Assembly (NCBI GenBank): GCA_030950185.1 | Contig: JAUZRU010000095.1 | Span: forward strand, 1-33,485 | DNA: 33,485 bases | Direction of reading: 5' to 3' | Source: Paracoccaceae bacterium | GTDB lineage: Bacteria > Pseudomonadota > Alphaproteobacteria > Rhodobacterales > Rhodobacteraceae | Shown: positions 24,625 through 33,146 of the stretch, piece after piece | How the letters are laid out: every line of letters begins with the position of its first letter | How positions within the stretch are numbered: the first letter of the stretch is position 1 | The notes under the pieces: model-generated | The model's input: the letters and a program-made list of their open reading frames with translations, nothing else | Told to the model about the DNA's origin: nothing | The model's database searches: none | Position numbers and translations under genes: made by a program

Positions 24625-24637
24625 TGACCTGCGGTCA
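24625..24637. promoter_or_regulatory. TGACC-n3-GGTCA inverted repeat in the divergent promoter region
   Basis: TGACCTGCGGTCA is a perfect 5-bp inverted repeat with a 3-base spacer, 63 bases before iorA-like and 113 bases before the membrane protein gene. A second, looser repeat TGCAC-N8-GTGCA lies at 24586-24603. Either could be an operator for the divergent pair. Confidence 0.4.
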
Positions 24638-24750
24638 TCCGCCCCGATGACGGGTTGAATCTGTGGCAAGGTTGTTCAAAGCGACCGGATCGCGGCATAA
24701 CGCGCAATACAGCAGCCACACATATGCGGTTATCCTGCGCGTTCGGAGGA

Positions 24751-26133
24751 ATGGTGTTCGTGGTCAGAATCTCGACATTTGCTTTTGCGCTACTGTTTGC
24801 GGTGCCCGCCTTTGCGCATGTATCGCAGGGGGCGATCGTGTTGTTGTTGCCGACCGATGTCTATGCCGGTTTTGGCGTGGCTGCGGTGGTCGTAACCGTG
24901 CTGTTGACCGTGCTGACCCCGCCCCGGTGGTATCGGGCGCTGTTTGACTTTCAGGTGCAACCGGATGCACCTGGCAGGTATTTGCCGGCGCAGATGGCTG
25001 CCAGCCTCGGCGCGTTTGCGTCCCTTGCCGGGCTTGTTGCGGTGGGAGCGCTGGGCAGCCGCGACCCGCTGGAGAACCTCTTGCCCCTGTTCGTGTTTTC
25101 GGGCTGGTGGTTATGTTTTCCCTTTCTCCAGCTTCTGTTTGGTGATGTCTGGCGCTGGATCAATCCCTGGGGTGGGGTCGTTTCGCTTGTACGGGGGGGC
25201 GCAGGCCTGTTTCGTCTGTCCGATCGCGTCGGTTTCTGGCCGGCCGTGGCGGGCTATCTGCTTGCGGCAGCCTATGCGCTGACCGATATCGCCCCGGACG
25301 ATCCTTCACGTCTGGCGGCGGCGGTTGCTGGCTATTGGCTATTCACATTCGTCATGTGCATCCTGTTTGGCAGGCAGTGGCTGCATCGCGGCGAGGCATT
25401 CACCGTGCTTTTCGATCTTGTCGCGCGCCTGTCGCCGCTTGGATATCGCCCGTTGCGATTGCGATTTCCGGGGCAGGGAATCGTGTCGGTGCGGTCTGTC
25501 CCGCCCTCGCTGGCAATCTTTTCGGTCACGGTTCTGGCGCTCGGTTCTTTCGACGGGCTGAACGAAACCTTTTGGTGGATGGCGCGGCTGGGCATCAACC
25601 CGCTGGAATTTCCGGGGCGTTCGGCGGTGGTCTGGCAGAACCGGGCCGGGATGCTCGGGGCGGTCGTGTTGCTGAATCTGGTCTTTGCACTGGCCGTCTG
25701 GCTTGGCTGGGTGCTGACCGGCGGGCGCATGCCCTTCACAAGGCTGTGGGCAGCCCTTGCCCTGACCACCCTGCCGATCGCGCTTGGCTATCATCTGGCG
25801 CACTACCTGACTGCGGGAATGGTCAACCTGCAATATCTGGTCAAGGCGCTGAACGATCCGTTTCACAGCGGCGCGGCCCTTCTGGGCTGGGACAGGTTTT
25901 ATGTCACGACCTCGTTTTTCAACCAGCATGACAGCGTTCAGCGCATCTGGTTGACCCAGGCGGGGGCGATAGTGGCCGCACATATGCTTGCGGTCATCCT
26001 GTCACATGCGATAGCCCTGCGCACATTCAACAGCCACACATTGGCTGTTTGGTCGCAATTGCCGGTGGCTGTCTTCATGGTAGCTTACACAATGTTCGGG
26101 CTGTGGCTGCTTGCTTCGCCCGTCGCCCTGTAA
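24751..26133 (+). CDS. Polytopic membrane protein, fenitrothion hydrolase-like family
   Basis: A membrane protein of about 460 residues. The first 22 residues (RISTFAFALLFAVPAFA) look like a signal peptide or signal anchor, followed by about ten hydrophobic segments (roughly 29-57, 83-104, 110-130, 163-180, 189-206, 251-268, 300-322, 331-352, 402-422, 437-456). Recognisable blocks are WLHRGEAFTVLFDLVARLSPLG, LGSFDGL, LGYHLAHYLT and AHMLAVILSHAIAL, with histidines inside or next to membrane helices. From memory this layout matches proteins annotated as fenitrothion hydrolase, whose normal role in most bacteria is unknown. The start is uncertain: GGAGGA touches the ATG at 24751, so a GTG at 24754 or 24760 is also possible; the latter has the best spacing. 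It is divergent from the iorAB-like genes. Confidence 0.7.
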   Translation: MVFVVRISTFAFALLFAVPAFAHVSQGAIVLLLPTDVYAGFGVAAVVVTVLLTVLTPPRWYRALFDFQVQPDAPGRYLPAQMAASLGAFASLAGLVAVGALGSRDPLENLLPLFVFSGWWLCFPFLQLLFGDVWRWINPWGGVVSLVRGGAGLFRLSDRVGFWPAVAGYLLAAAYALTDIAPDDPSRLAAAVAGYWLFTFVMCILFGRQWLHRGEAFTVLFDLVARLSPLGYRPLRLRFPGQGIVSVRSVPPSLAIFSVTVLALGSFDGLNETFWWMARLGINPLEFPGRSAVVWQNRAGMLGAVVLLNLVFALAVWLGWVLTGGRMPFTRLWAALALTTLPIALGYHLAHYLTAGMVNLQYLVKALNDPFHSGAALLGWDRFYVTTSFFNQHDSVQRIWLTQAGAIVAAHMLAVILSHAIALRTFNSHTLAVWSQLPVAVFMVAYTMFGLWLLASPVAL

Positions 26134-26253
26134 AGCGGAGAACAGCGATAAAACTGGACTTTTCGTTGGCGCACACACAATCTTGGGGTCAGCAGGCAAT
26201 GAGAAGACTCGTTGAACGGGCCTGAATCCTCAACCGATAGGGAGATCACTGCC

Positions 26254-27546
26254 ATGGTTTCGAAGAAATCCAATTCCAACCCGGCAAACCGCCGCAGCGT
26301 GCTCAAGGGCATGGCCGCCATCGGCGCCGCCAGCGCGCTACCCGGTTTTGTGCCCTTTGCCGAGGCCGGCACGAACGAGCCGATCAAGATCGGCTTTCAG
26401 GTGCACCGCACCGGCATCGGCGCCGCCTATGGCCGCTGGTATGACCGCACCACCAAAGCCGCCGTCAAGGTCATCAATGACGCCGGCGGCATCAATGGCC
26501 GGCCGGTCGAGATCATTGCCGAGGATGACGGCACCGATCCCAAGCGCGGCGCCGAGGTGGTCGAAAAATTCGCCACCCTCCACAAGGCCGATATCGCCTT
26601 TGGCACATTGTTCAGCCATGTGGTGATCGGGTCCGCCCCGCGTGCGGGCGAGCTGAAGATCCCGTATTTCGTCGTATCCGAGGGTCATCACGTCGCCAGC
26701 GGCATGTTGAACCGCTGGACATTGCAGCCCGGCATCACGGATGTGAAAAGCCAGGTGCAGGCGATGGCGCCGTTCGTGGCGGCCAATTTGGGCAAGAAGG
26801 TCACGATGATCTTTCCGGATTTTGCCTTTGGCCATGACCACCGCGACTATTTCAGCGCGGCAATCGAAAAACAGGGTGGCAATGTGATCGCCAAGATCGC
26901 CATTCCACCAACCGAGACCTCGTTCACCAAGTATTTCGCCAAGATCCCCCGCGATACCGAGGTGATCTATCACGTCATGGTCGGCCCGGCCGTTCTGACC
27001 TTTGTCAAGGAAATGGGCGAATTCTTTGGTCCCTCGCGACCCGAGATCTTTGGCTTTATCGACAGCCTCGAAGCGGTTGACCTCAAGACGCCGGGGCTGG
27101 AGTTTCTGGAAGGCACCTATTTCTGGGAAGGCTACAACCGTTATGCCCAGCCCGACCAGTCGGACGTCGACAGGTTCTATCGCGCAGCCGTGGGCATCGA
27201 CAACAACGGCGCATCGGTCAGCGACCCCAAGGATGTTTCGACCGCGGCCCATATGTGGGGCTGCTGGGAAACCCTTTATGTCATCAAGGCCGGGATGGAG
27301 GCCGCGGGCTATCGGGGGCCCAAGGACCGCGCCGCGCTGGTCGAGGCGGTCGAGGCCATGACCACCATGGCCGAAGGGCGTGAACATCCACAAGGCGACA
27401 AGCTGTTCAATGGCAAGACGCATCAGGTCTTTGGCCATCAGAACATCTCGCGTTTCGAGGGGGGCAAGCTGGTGCGGGTGCACCGGACCTCGATCGAGGA
27501 TACGCTTTACCCCGACGAGGTGGATTACACCAAGATGTCGTTCTGA
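26254..27546 (+). CDS. ABC transporter substrate-binding protein, HAAT (Liv) type
   Basis: A 430-residue periplasmic binding protein of the branched-chain amino acid/amide (HAAT) type. NRRSVLKGMAAIGAASALPGFVPFAEA (residues 12-38) looks like a Tat-type signal with an AEA cleavage site. The mature part begins with the typical IKIGFQVHRTGIGAAYGRWYDRTTKAAVKVINDAGGINGRPVEIIAEDDGTDPKRGAEVVEKF. A ligand loop lies near SHVVIGSAPRAGELKIPYFVVSEGHHVASG. The end of the protein is rich in His (HPQGDKLFNGKTHQVFGHQNISRF). I chose the ATG at 26254 with GGGAG nine bases upstream. The substrate is not visible from sequence. It is the first gene of a complete transporter set. Confidence 0.88.
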   Translation: MVSKKSNSNPANRRSVLKGMAAIGAASALPGFVPFAEAGTNEPIKIGFQVHRTGIGAAYGRWYDRTTKAAVKVINDAGGINGRPVEIIAEDDGTDPKRGAEVVEKFATLHKADIAFGTLFSHVVIGSAPRAGELKIPYFVVSEGHHVASGMLNRWTLQPGITDVKSQVQAMAPFVAANLGKKVTMIFPDFAFGHDHRDYFSAAIEKQGGNVIAKIAIPPTETSFTKYFAKIPRDTEVIYHVMVGPAVLTFVKEMGEFFGPSRPEIFGFIDSLEAVDLKTPGLEFLEGTYFWEGYNRYAQPDQSDVDRFYRAAVGIDNNGASVSDPKDVSTAAHMWGCWETLYVIKAGMEAAGYRGPKDRAALVEAVEAMTTMAEGREHPQGDKLFNGKTHQVFGHQNISRFEGGKLVRVHRTSIEDTLYPDEVDYTKMSF

Positions 27547-27548
27547 AC

Positions 27549-27581
27549 CGGGCCGGGTCATCCTGTAACCAGGGTGGCCCG
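27549..27581 (+). terminator. Hairpin between binding protein and permease genes
   Basis: CGGGCC (27549-27554) and GGCCCG (27576-27581) form a 6-bp stem over a 21-base loop that can add a few inner pairs. There is no T-run. Such hairpins after binding-protein genes often lower expression of the following permease genes or stabilise the upstream message. Confidence 0.45.
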
Positions 27582-27625
27582 CCTGACGTTAACCGATCAT
27601 ACCTGACGACGGGCGGCTTTCCCGA

Positions 27626-28552
27626 ATGGAATTCGGACCTCATCTGATACTTGCGATCCTCGAAGGTCTGGTCCAGGCCTCGGTGCTGACATTGACGGCG
27701 CTGGGTCTGTCGCTGGTGTTCGGGGTGATGCGGGTGGTGAATGTCGCGCATGGCGAATTTTTCATGCTGGGGGCGGTGTTTGCCTATGGTGTCGCCAGCA
27801 GCATCGGCGGTGCGCCTGTTGTCGGTTTCGTGGCCGCGCTGATCATTGCGCCGCTGCTGGTCGGGGTGTTGGCGGTTGCTGCCGACTGGCTGATCCTGCG
27901 GCGGCTGGATCACGACCCCGAGCGTACCATCGTTGCCACCATCGGCATGCTGTATGTCATCCAGCAGGTGACGCTGATGACCTATGGCCCCGATGCCCAC
28001 CCGGTCGCGCCGCCCTTCAACCAGCGCATTGCGATCCCGTGGTTCGAATTTACGGGCAAGGGGCTGGAATTCTATTTCCCCTGGGGGCTGTCCACCACGT
28101 CCTACAAGCTGTTTGTCGTGGCGGCGGCCATTGTGGCGGGCCTTGGGGTATGGCTGCTGATGGCGCGCTCGCGGCTGGGGTTGATCCTGCGGGCGACCCA
28201 GCTTGACCGTGAAACGGCACTGGCCTTTGGAATTCCGGTGGCGCGGGTCTATGCGCTGACCTTCGGTTTCGGCGCGGCGCTGGCGGCGCTGGGCGCGGTG
28301 CTGGTGGTGCCGATCCAGCAGGCGCATTACCTGATGGGGGGCGATCCCCTGTTGCTGAGCTTTATCGTCGTCATCATCGGCGGGCTGGGCAGCTTGCGCG
28401 GCACGGTTCTGGCCGCCGTCCTGATCGGGATGAGCAACGGCATCATCTCGGTCTTTTTCTCGCCCACGCTGGCCAAGATCCTGGCGACATTGCTGGTGGC
28501 GATGGTGCTGGTCTATCGCCCGCAGGGCCTGTTCGGGAAAAAGCCCGCATGA
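27626..28552 (+). CDS. HAAT ABC transporter permease, LivH type
   Basis: A 308-residue inner-membrane permease of the LivH family. It starts MEFGPHLILAILEGLVQASVLTLTALGLSLVFGVMRVVNVAHGEFFMLGAVFAYGV, with the conserved VNVAHGEFFMLGA segment. The second half has TQLDRETALAFGIPVARVYALTFGFGAALAALGAVLVVPI and the end IVVIIGGLGSLRGTVLAAVLIGMSNGIISVFF. About eight membrane segments are expected. No good ribosome binding site is visible before the ATG at 27626, which may fit low, hairpin-modulated expression. It overlaps the next permease gene by four bases (ATGA). Confidence 0.93.
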   Translation: MEFGPHLILAILEGLVQASVLTLTALGLSLVFGVMRVVNVAHGEFFMLGAVFAYGVASSIGGAPVVGFVAALIIAPLLVGVLAVAADWLILRRLDHDPERTIVATIGMLYVIQQVTLMTYGPDAHPVAPPFNQRIAIPWFEFTGKGLEFYFPWGLSTTSYKLFVVAAAIVAGLGVWLLMARSRLGLILRATQLDRETALAFGIPVARVYALTFGFGAALAALGAVLVVPIQQAHYLMGGDPLLLSFIVVIIGGLGSLRGTVLAAVLIGMSNGIISVFFSPTLAKILATLLVAMVLVYRPQGLFGKKPA

Positions 28553-29484
28553 GCCGCGCCCTGACATTTCATATCGGCGCGATCATCGTGCTTGCGGCGC
28601 TGCAATTCATTCTGCCCGTCTATCATTCGGGCAATCTGGCCCGCATCATGGTGCTGGCGGTCTATGCGATGGGCTATAACGTGATGTTCGGCTATGCCGG
28701 GCTGCTGAGCCTGGGCCACGCCATGTTCTTTGCCGTGGGCATGTATGGCGCTGGGCTGTCGGTCAGGCTGTTTGACATGGCTGCGGCACCGGCCTTTGGC
28801 ACCGGGATCATCGCATCTATCCTGTTTTCGCTTGGTGTCGGGCTGCTGGCGCTGCGCACCATCGGGGTGGCCTTCATGATCGTGACGCTGATGTTCAGCC
28901 AGGCGATCTATCTCTTGATCCTGTATTTCAACCCGCTGACCCGGGGGGATGAGGGTTTCGTGATTCCGCGGGCTGTGCGTCAGGTTGCGGGGTTTGACCT
29001 GTCTGACCCGACCACGCGCTATTTTGCGGCGCTGCTGCTGTTTGCGATTTGCCTGCTGGGGATGGTCTGGCTGGTGCGTTCGCGCACGGGCCGGGTATTG
29101 ATCGCCATTCGCGAAAACGAGGAACGCGCCCGGATGCTGGGCTATGACACCTGGGCGCACAAGCTGTTCGCGGTCGTGCTGTCGGGCACCATGTCGGGCG
29201 CGGCAGGGGCGGCCTATGGGCTGTTGTTCGGATCTATCGGCGCCAGTTTCGCCGAGGTACCGTTTTCCATCCTGCCGCTGCTGTATGTGCTGCTTGGCGG
29301 GCCGGGCACGGTGATCGGGCCGTTTGTGGGCACGGTGTTCATGTTCTATCTGCGGGATATCTCGTCCTCGTTTACCGATGCGCACATGCTGGTTGCCGGT
29401 GTTGCTCTGGTGCTGCTGACGATGTATGCGCGACGCGGCATCATGGGGGTTGTCAGGGAAAGGTGGGCAAAATGGCTGCCGTGA
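28549..29484 (+). CDS. HAAT ABC transporter permease, LivM type
   Basis: A 311-residue partner permease. Characteristic stretches are YNVMFGYAGLLSLGHAMFFAVGMYGAGLSVRLF, ALRTIGVAFMIVTLMFSQAIYLL, then VLIAIRENEERARMLGYDTWAHKLFAVVLSGTMSGAAGAAYGLLFGSIGASF (the ABC-contact loop EARARMLGYD-like) and LLYVLLGGPGTVIGPFVGTVFMFYLRD. The start overlaps the LivH-type gene by ATGA and its end overlaps the following ATPase gene by 13 bases. About eight to ten membrane segments are expected. It pairs with LivH to form the pore. Confidence 0.93.
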   Translation: MSRALTFHIGAIIVLAALQFILPVYHSGNLARIMVLAVYAMGYNVMFGYAGLLSLGHAMFFAVGMYGAGLSVRLFDMAAAPAFGTGIIASILFSLGVGLLALRTIGVAFMIVTLMFSQAIYLLILYFNPLTRGDEGFVIPRAVRQVAGFDLSDPTTRYFAALLLFAICLLGMVWLVRSRTGRVLIAIRENEERARMLGYDTWAHKLFAVVLSGTMSGAAGAAYGLLFGSIGASFAEVPFSILPLLYVLLGGPGTVIGPFVGTVFMFYLRDISSSFTDAHMLVAGVALVLLTMYARRGIMGVVRERWAKWLP

Positions 29485-30193
29485 CGACCTTGCTTTCCAC
29501 CCGTGGCCTCAGCCGCCATTTCGGCGGGTTGCGCGCGGTCGAAAACGTCGATTTCGACCTGCCCGAGGGCGAGATCCGCGCCCTGATCGGCCCCAATGGC
29601 GCGGGCAAGACGACGTTCGTTTCCATGCTGTGCGGGCGCATTCCCCCGTCAAGCGGGCAGATCATCTTTGGCGGTCGGGATGTGACCGCGCTGCCTGCTC
29701 ACAAGCGGGTCCAGATGGGGATTGCCTATACCTTTCAGATCACCTCGGTCTTTTCGGCGCTGAGTGTGCGCGAAAATGTCGAACTGGCCGTGCAGCGCAT
29801 CTACCGCGCATCGCCTGCCGCCCTGCGAGACGAAAGCGATGCGTTGCTTGGGCGCGTCGGGCTTGAAGGGCGCAGCGATCAGATTGCCGGAGATCTGGCT
29901 TATGGCCACCAGCGCCTGCTGGAAATCGCCATGGGGCTGGGCCAGAACCCGCGGCTGTTGATCCTGGACGAGCCCACGCAGGGGTTGTCCGATGGCGAGG
30001 TTCAATCCTTTATCCGCCTGATCCACGAGGTCGCCCGCGAAACCACCGTGCTGCTGATCGAACACAATATCGACGTGGTCATGGCGCTGGCGCAAAAGAT
30101 CACGGTGATGAATTTCGGTGCCATCATTGCCGAGGGAACGCCCGAGGAAATTCGTGCAAACGAGGCGGTACAGGCCGCCTATCTGGGGGGCTG

Positions 30194-30194
<1 letters not shown>
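29472..30194 (+). CDS. HAAT ABC transporter ATP-binding protein, LivG type
   Basis: A 240-residue ATPase that powers the transporter together with the LivF-type subunit. Walker A is GPNGAGKTT (residues 40-48). VQMGIAYTFQITSVFSALSVRENVELAVQR is the Q-loop region. The signature helix reads LAYGHQRLLEIAMGLGQNP, in the AYG form typical for LivG. Walker B is LLILDEPTQGLSDGEVQ, followed by VLLIEHNIDVVMALAQKITVMNFGAIIAEG. I chose the ATG at 29472 with AAAGG eight bases upstream; the GTG three codons earlier lies within this region. Overlaps with both neighbours (13 bases; TGATG with LivF) indicate one transcript. Confidence 0.94.
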
Positions 30195-30889
<695 letters not shown>

Positions 30890-30917
30890 GGGCACGGGTG
30901 GCCTTTGCTGGCGGTCG

Positions 30918-30947
30918 CTTGCCCGGGCCGCAAGCGCCCCGGGCAAG
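30918..30947. terminator. Strong hairpin between the convergent transporter and HMG-CoA reductase genes
   Basis: CTTGCCCGGG (30918-30927) and CCCGGGCAAG (30938-30947) form a perfect 10-bp stem with a 10-base loop. A second, mutually exclusive pairing, CGCTTG with CAAGCG (30916-30936), uses the same left arm. No T-run follows on either strand, but the position between convergent genes suggests a transcription stop in both directions. Confidence 0.55.
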
Positions 30948-30973
30948 GTGAATGCAATCATGTACGAAACACC

Positions 30974-32221
30974 CTATTGCCGCCGCATTTCCTCCAGCAC
31001 CTTGCGCGCCACATCCTCGCGCACGACGCCGCGGGCAATGATCCTTTGCGCCACGGCGTCGATTTCGTCCCCCCTGGCGCCGACGGCGATCGCCACGTTG
31101 CGGGCGTGCAGGCCCATATGGCCGCGCTGGATGCCTTCGGTTGCCAGCGCCCGGAGGGCCGAGAAATTCTGTACCAGCCCCACCGCCGCCGTCACCCGCG
31201 CCAGACGGCCGGCGGTGTCGGCATTCATGATCTTCAATGCCATCTGCGCGGTCGGATGCGCCCGCGTTGCGCCGCCGACAATGCCCATTGCAAGGGGCAG
31301 TTCGATGACGCCGGACAGATCGCCCGCATCGGTTTTTTCCCAGCGCGACAGGGGGCCATAGCCCCCTTGGGCGGCGAATGCGTGAGCGCCTGCCTCGAGC
31401 GCGCGGGTGTCGTTTCCGGTTGCCAGCGCCACCGCCGACACGCCGTTCATGATGCCCTTGTTATGGGTTGCGGCGCGGTAGGGATCAGCCGCGGCAAAGC
31501 GGTATGCGGCGATGATGCCGTCCACGGTGTCGGCCCCGATCACGCTGGCCGGCCAGACGGCGCGCGCCCGCACAAGACGCCTGTCGGCAAGGTTCGACAG
31601 GATCCGCAGCCCCACGCGCCCGCCGGTCCATTTCTCGACATGCGGCGCCAGTTTTTCGGCCATGGTGTTGACAGCGTTTGCCCCCATCGCGTCGCGCACG
31701 TCAACGATCAGGTGCAGCACCACCATGTCGGCGACAAGCCGCACCTCGATATCGACAAACCCGCCGCCCAGTTCCACCAGCATCGGGTCGCATTCGTTGC
31801 ACAGGCGTTTGATTTCGTCGTGTTTCTCATACAGACGCGCCCGCGCCCCGGCAGGGGCGGCGGTATCCGTCACCTGCACCTGCGCGATCATCCGCGGGGC
31901 GTCGGCCGAGGTCACCACACCCCCCGCATCGCGACAGGCCCGCGCGCCGTTGCACACGGCGGCAATCACGCTGCTTTCTTCGGTCGCCATGGGCACCAGA
32001 ACGTCAATTCCGTCGACGATCAGATTGGTGGCAATGCCCAGCGGCACCGACATCACCCCGATCACGTTTTCCGACAGGTTGTCGGCCAGGTTGCCCTCGG
32101 CATCGGATGCTGCTCTGAAACGGGAAAGATCCTGGTCGCTCAGCCCTGTTTCGCGGGCGATACGCTCAAGACGTGCGTTTCGGTCGAGGTTGTGAAAACC
32201 GGGAATTCTGGAATTCGGCAT
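30974..32221 (-). CDS. mvaA: HMG-CoA reductase, class II
   Basis: A 415-residue enzyme that interconverts HMG-CoA and mevalonate. Family motifs and catalytic residues are all present: ENVIGVMSVPLGIATN with E51, DAMGANAVNTMAE (178-189), THNKGIMNG with K255, ATGND with D271, and GHMGLHARN with H372. The lack of a membrane anchor, together with the sequence form, puts it in class II, as in Pseudomonas mevalonii, where the enzyme works in mevalonate breakdown. Class II enzymes can also serve isoprenoid synthesis, so the direction is not decided. No HMG-CoA lyase or mevalonate kinase gene is in the window. I chose the ATG at 32221 with AAGGAT six bases upstream. It faces the HAAT transporter. Confidence 0.92.
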   Translation of the reverse strand: MPNSRIPGFHNLDRNARLERIARETGLSDQDLSRFRAASDAEGNLADNLSENVIGVMSVPLGIATNLIVDGIDVLVPMATEESSVIAAVCNGARACRDAGGVVTSADAPRMIAQVQVTDTAAPAGARARLYEKHDEIKRLCNECDPMLVELGGGFVDIEVRLVADMVVLHLIVDVRDAMGANAVNTMAEKLAPHVEKWTGGRVGLRILSNLADRRLVRARAVWPASVIGADTVDGIIAAYRFAAADPYRAATHNKGIMNGVSAVALATGNDTRALEAGAHAFAAQGGYGPLSRWEKTDAGDLSGVIELPLAMGIVGGATRAHPTAQMALKIMNADTAGRLARVTAAVGLVQNFSALRALATEGIQRGHMGLHARNVAIAVGARGDEIDAVAQRIIARGVVREDVARKVLEEMRRQ

Positions 32222-32354
32222 CGGTTGATCCTTGTCCGGGTTGTATGGGTATGGAAATACACCATCACCGCCCGGGTCAAGCCGCGCGCGAAAACATGGC
32301 TGGTGTAACGTCACGAAATATGGTTTGGGTATCGGCAAAATCGGGATTGGAACA

Positions 32355-33146
32355 GTGACAGAAAAAACCGCATTTCTGACAGGCATCACGGGGCAGGACG
32401 GCAGCTATCTGGCCGAATTGCTGCTGGACAAGGGATACGAGGTCCACGCGATTCAGCGCCGGGCCAGCGTGTTCACCACGCCACGCATCGACCACCTGCT
32501 GGAACATCCGCGCCTGCATACCTATCATGGCGATCTTGCCGACAGCTCGAACCTGCATCGGCTGATTTCCGAGATCAACCCGACCGAGATCTATAACCTT
32601 GGCGCACAAAGCCATGTCGGCGTCAGTTTCGAGGTGCCCGAATACACGGCCGAGGTCACCGGCATCGGCACCGTGCGCCTGCTGGACGCGATCCGCGACA
32701 GCAAGGTCCAGTGCCGCTTTTACCAGGCCTCCACGTCCGAGCTGTTCGGCGGCATCCCCGGCACCGAACCCCAATCGGAAACAACCCCGTTCTATCCGAA
32801 ATCGCCCTATGGCGCGGCCAAGCTCTATGCCTATTGGGTGACGGTCAACTACCGCGAGGCCTATGGCATGTATGCCTGCAACGGCATCCTGTTCAATCAC
32901 GAAAGCCCCCGGCGCGGCGAGACCTTTGTCACGAAAAAGATCACCCAGGCGGTCGCTCGCATCCACCAGGGCCGGCAAGAGGTGCTGCGTCTTGGCAATA
33001 TCGACGCCAAGCGCGACTGGGGCCATGCGCGCGACTATGTGCAGGCGATGTGGATGATGCTGCAGCAGGACGAGCCCCGCGATTATGTGATCGCCACCGG
33101 CGAGACCCATACCGTGCGCGAATTCGTCGAGCTGGCCTTTGCATGA
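32355..33146 (+). pseudogene. gmd: GDP-mannose 4,6-dehydratase, truncated by an insertion sequence
   Basis: Codes for the first 263 residues of GDP-mannose 4,6-dehydratase, which makes GDP-4-keto-6-deoxymannose for fucose- or rhamnose-type sugars in surface polysaccharides. The NADP-binding motif is GITGQDG (residues 10-16), the catalytic centre includes T126 with the STSELFG segment and Y152-GAA-K156, and [17 protein letters not shown] and [17 protein letters not shown] are typical. Normal proteins have about 345-375 residues; here the frame ends in REFVELAFA followed by TGA, where the insertion sequence begins, so about 100 C-terminal residues are lost. The substrate-binding C-terminal part is therefore incomplete and the product is probably inactive. 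The start is a GTG with a weak ribosome binding site. Confidence 0.85.

Noticed and set aside
26338-27561. Leftward open frame of 407 codons opposite the binding-protein gene
   Set aside because: It mirrors a gene with a clear signal peptide and family motifs.
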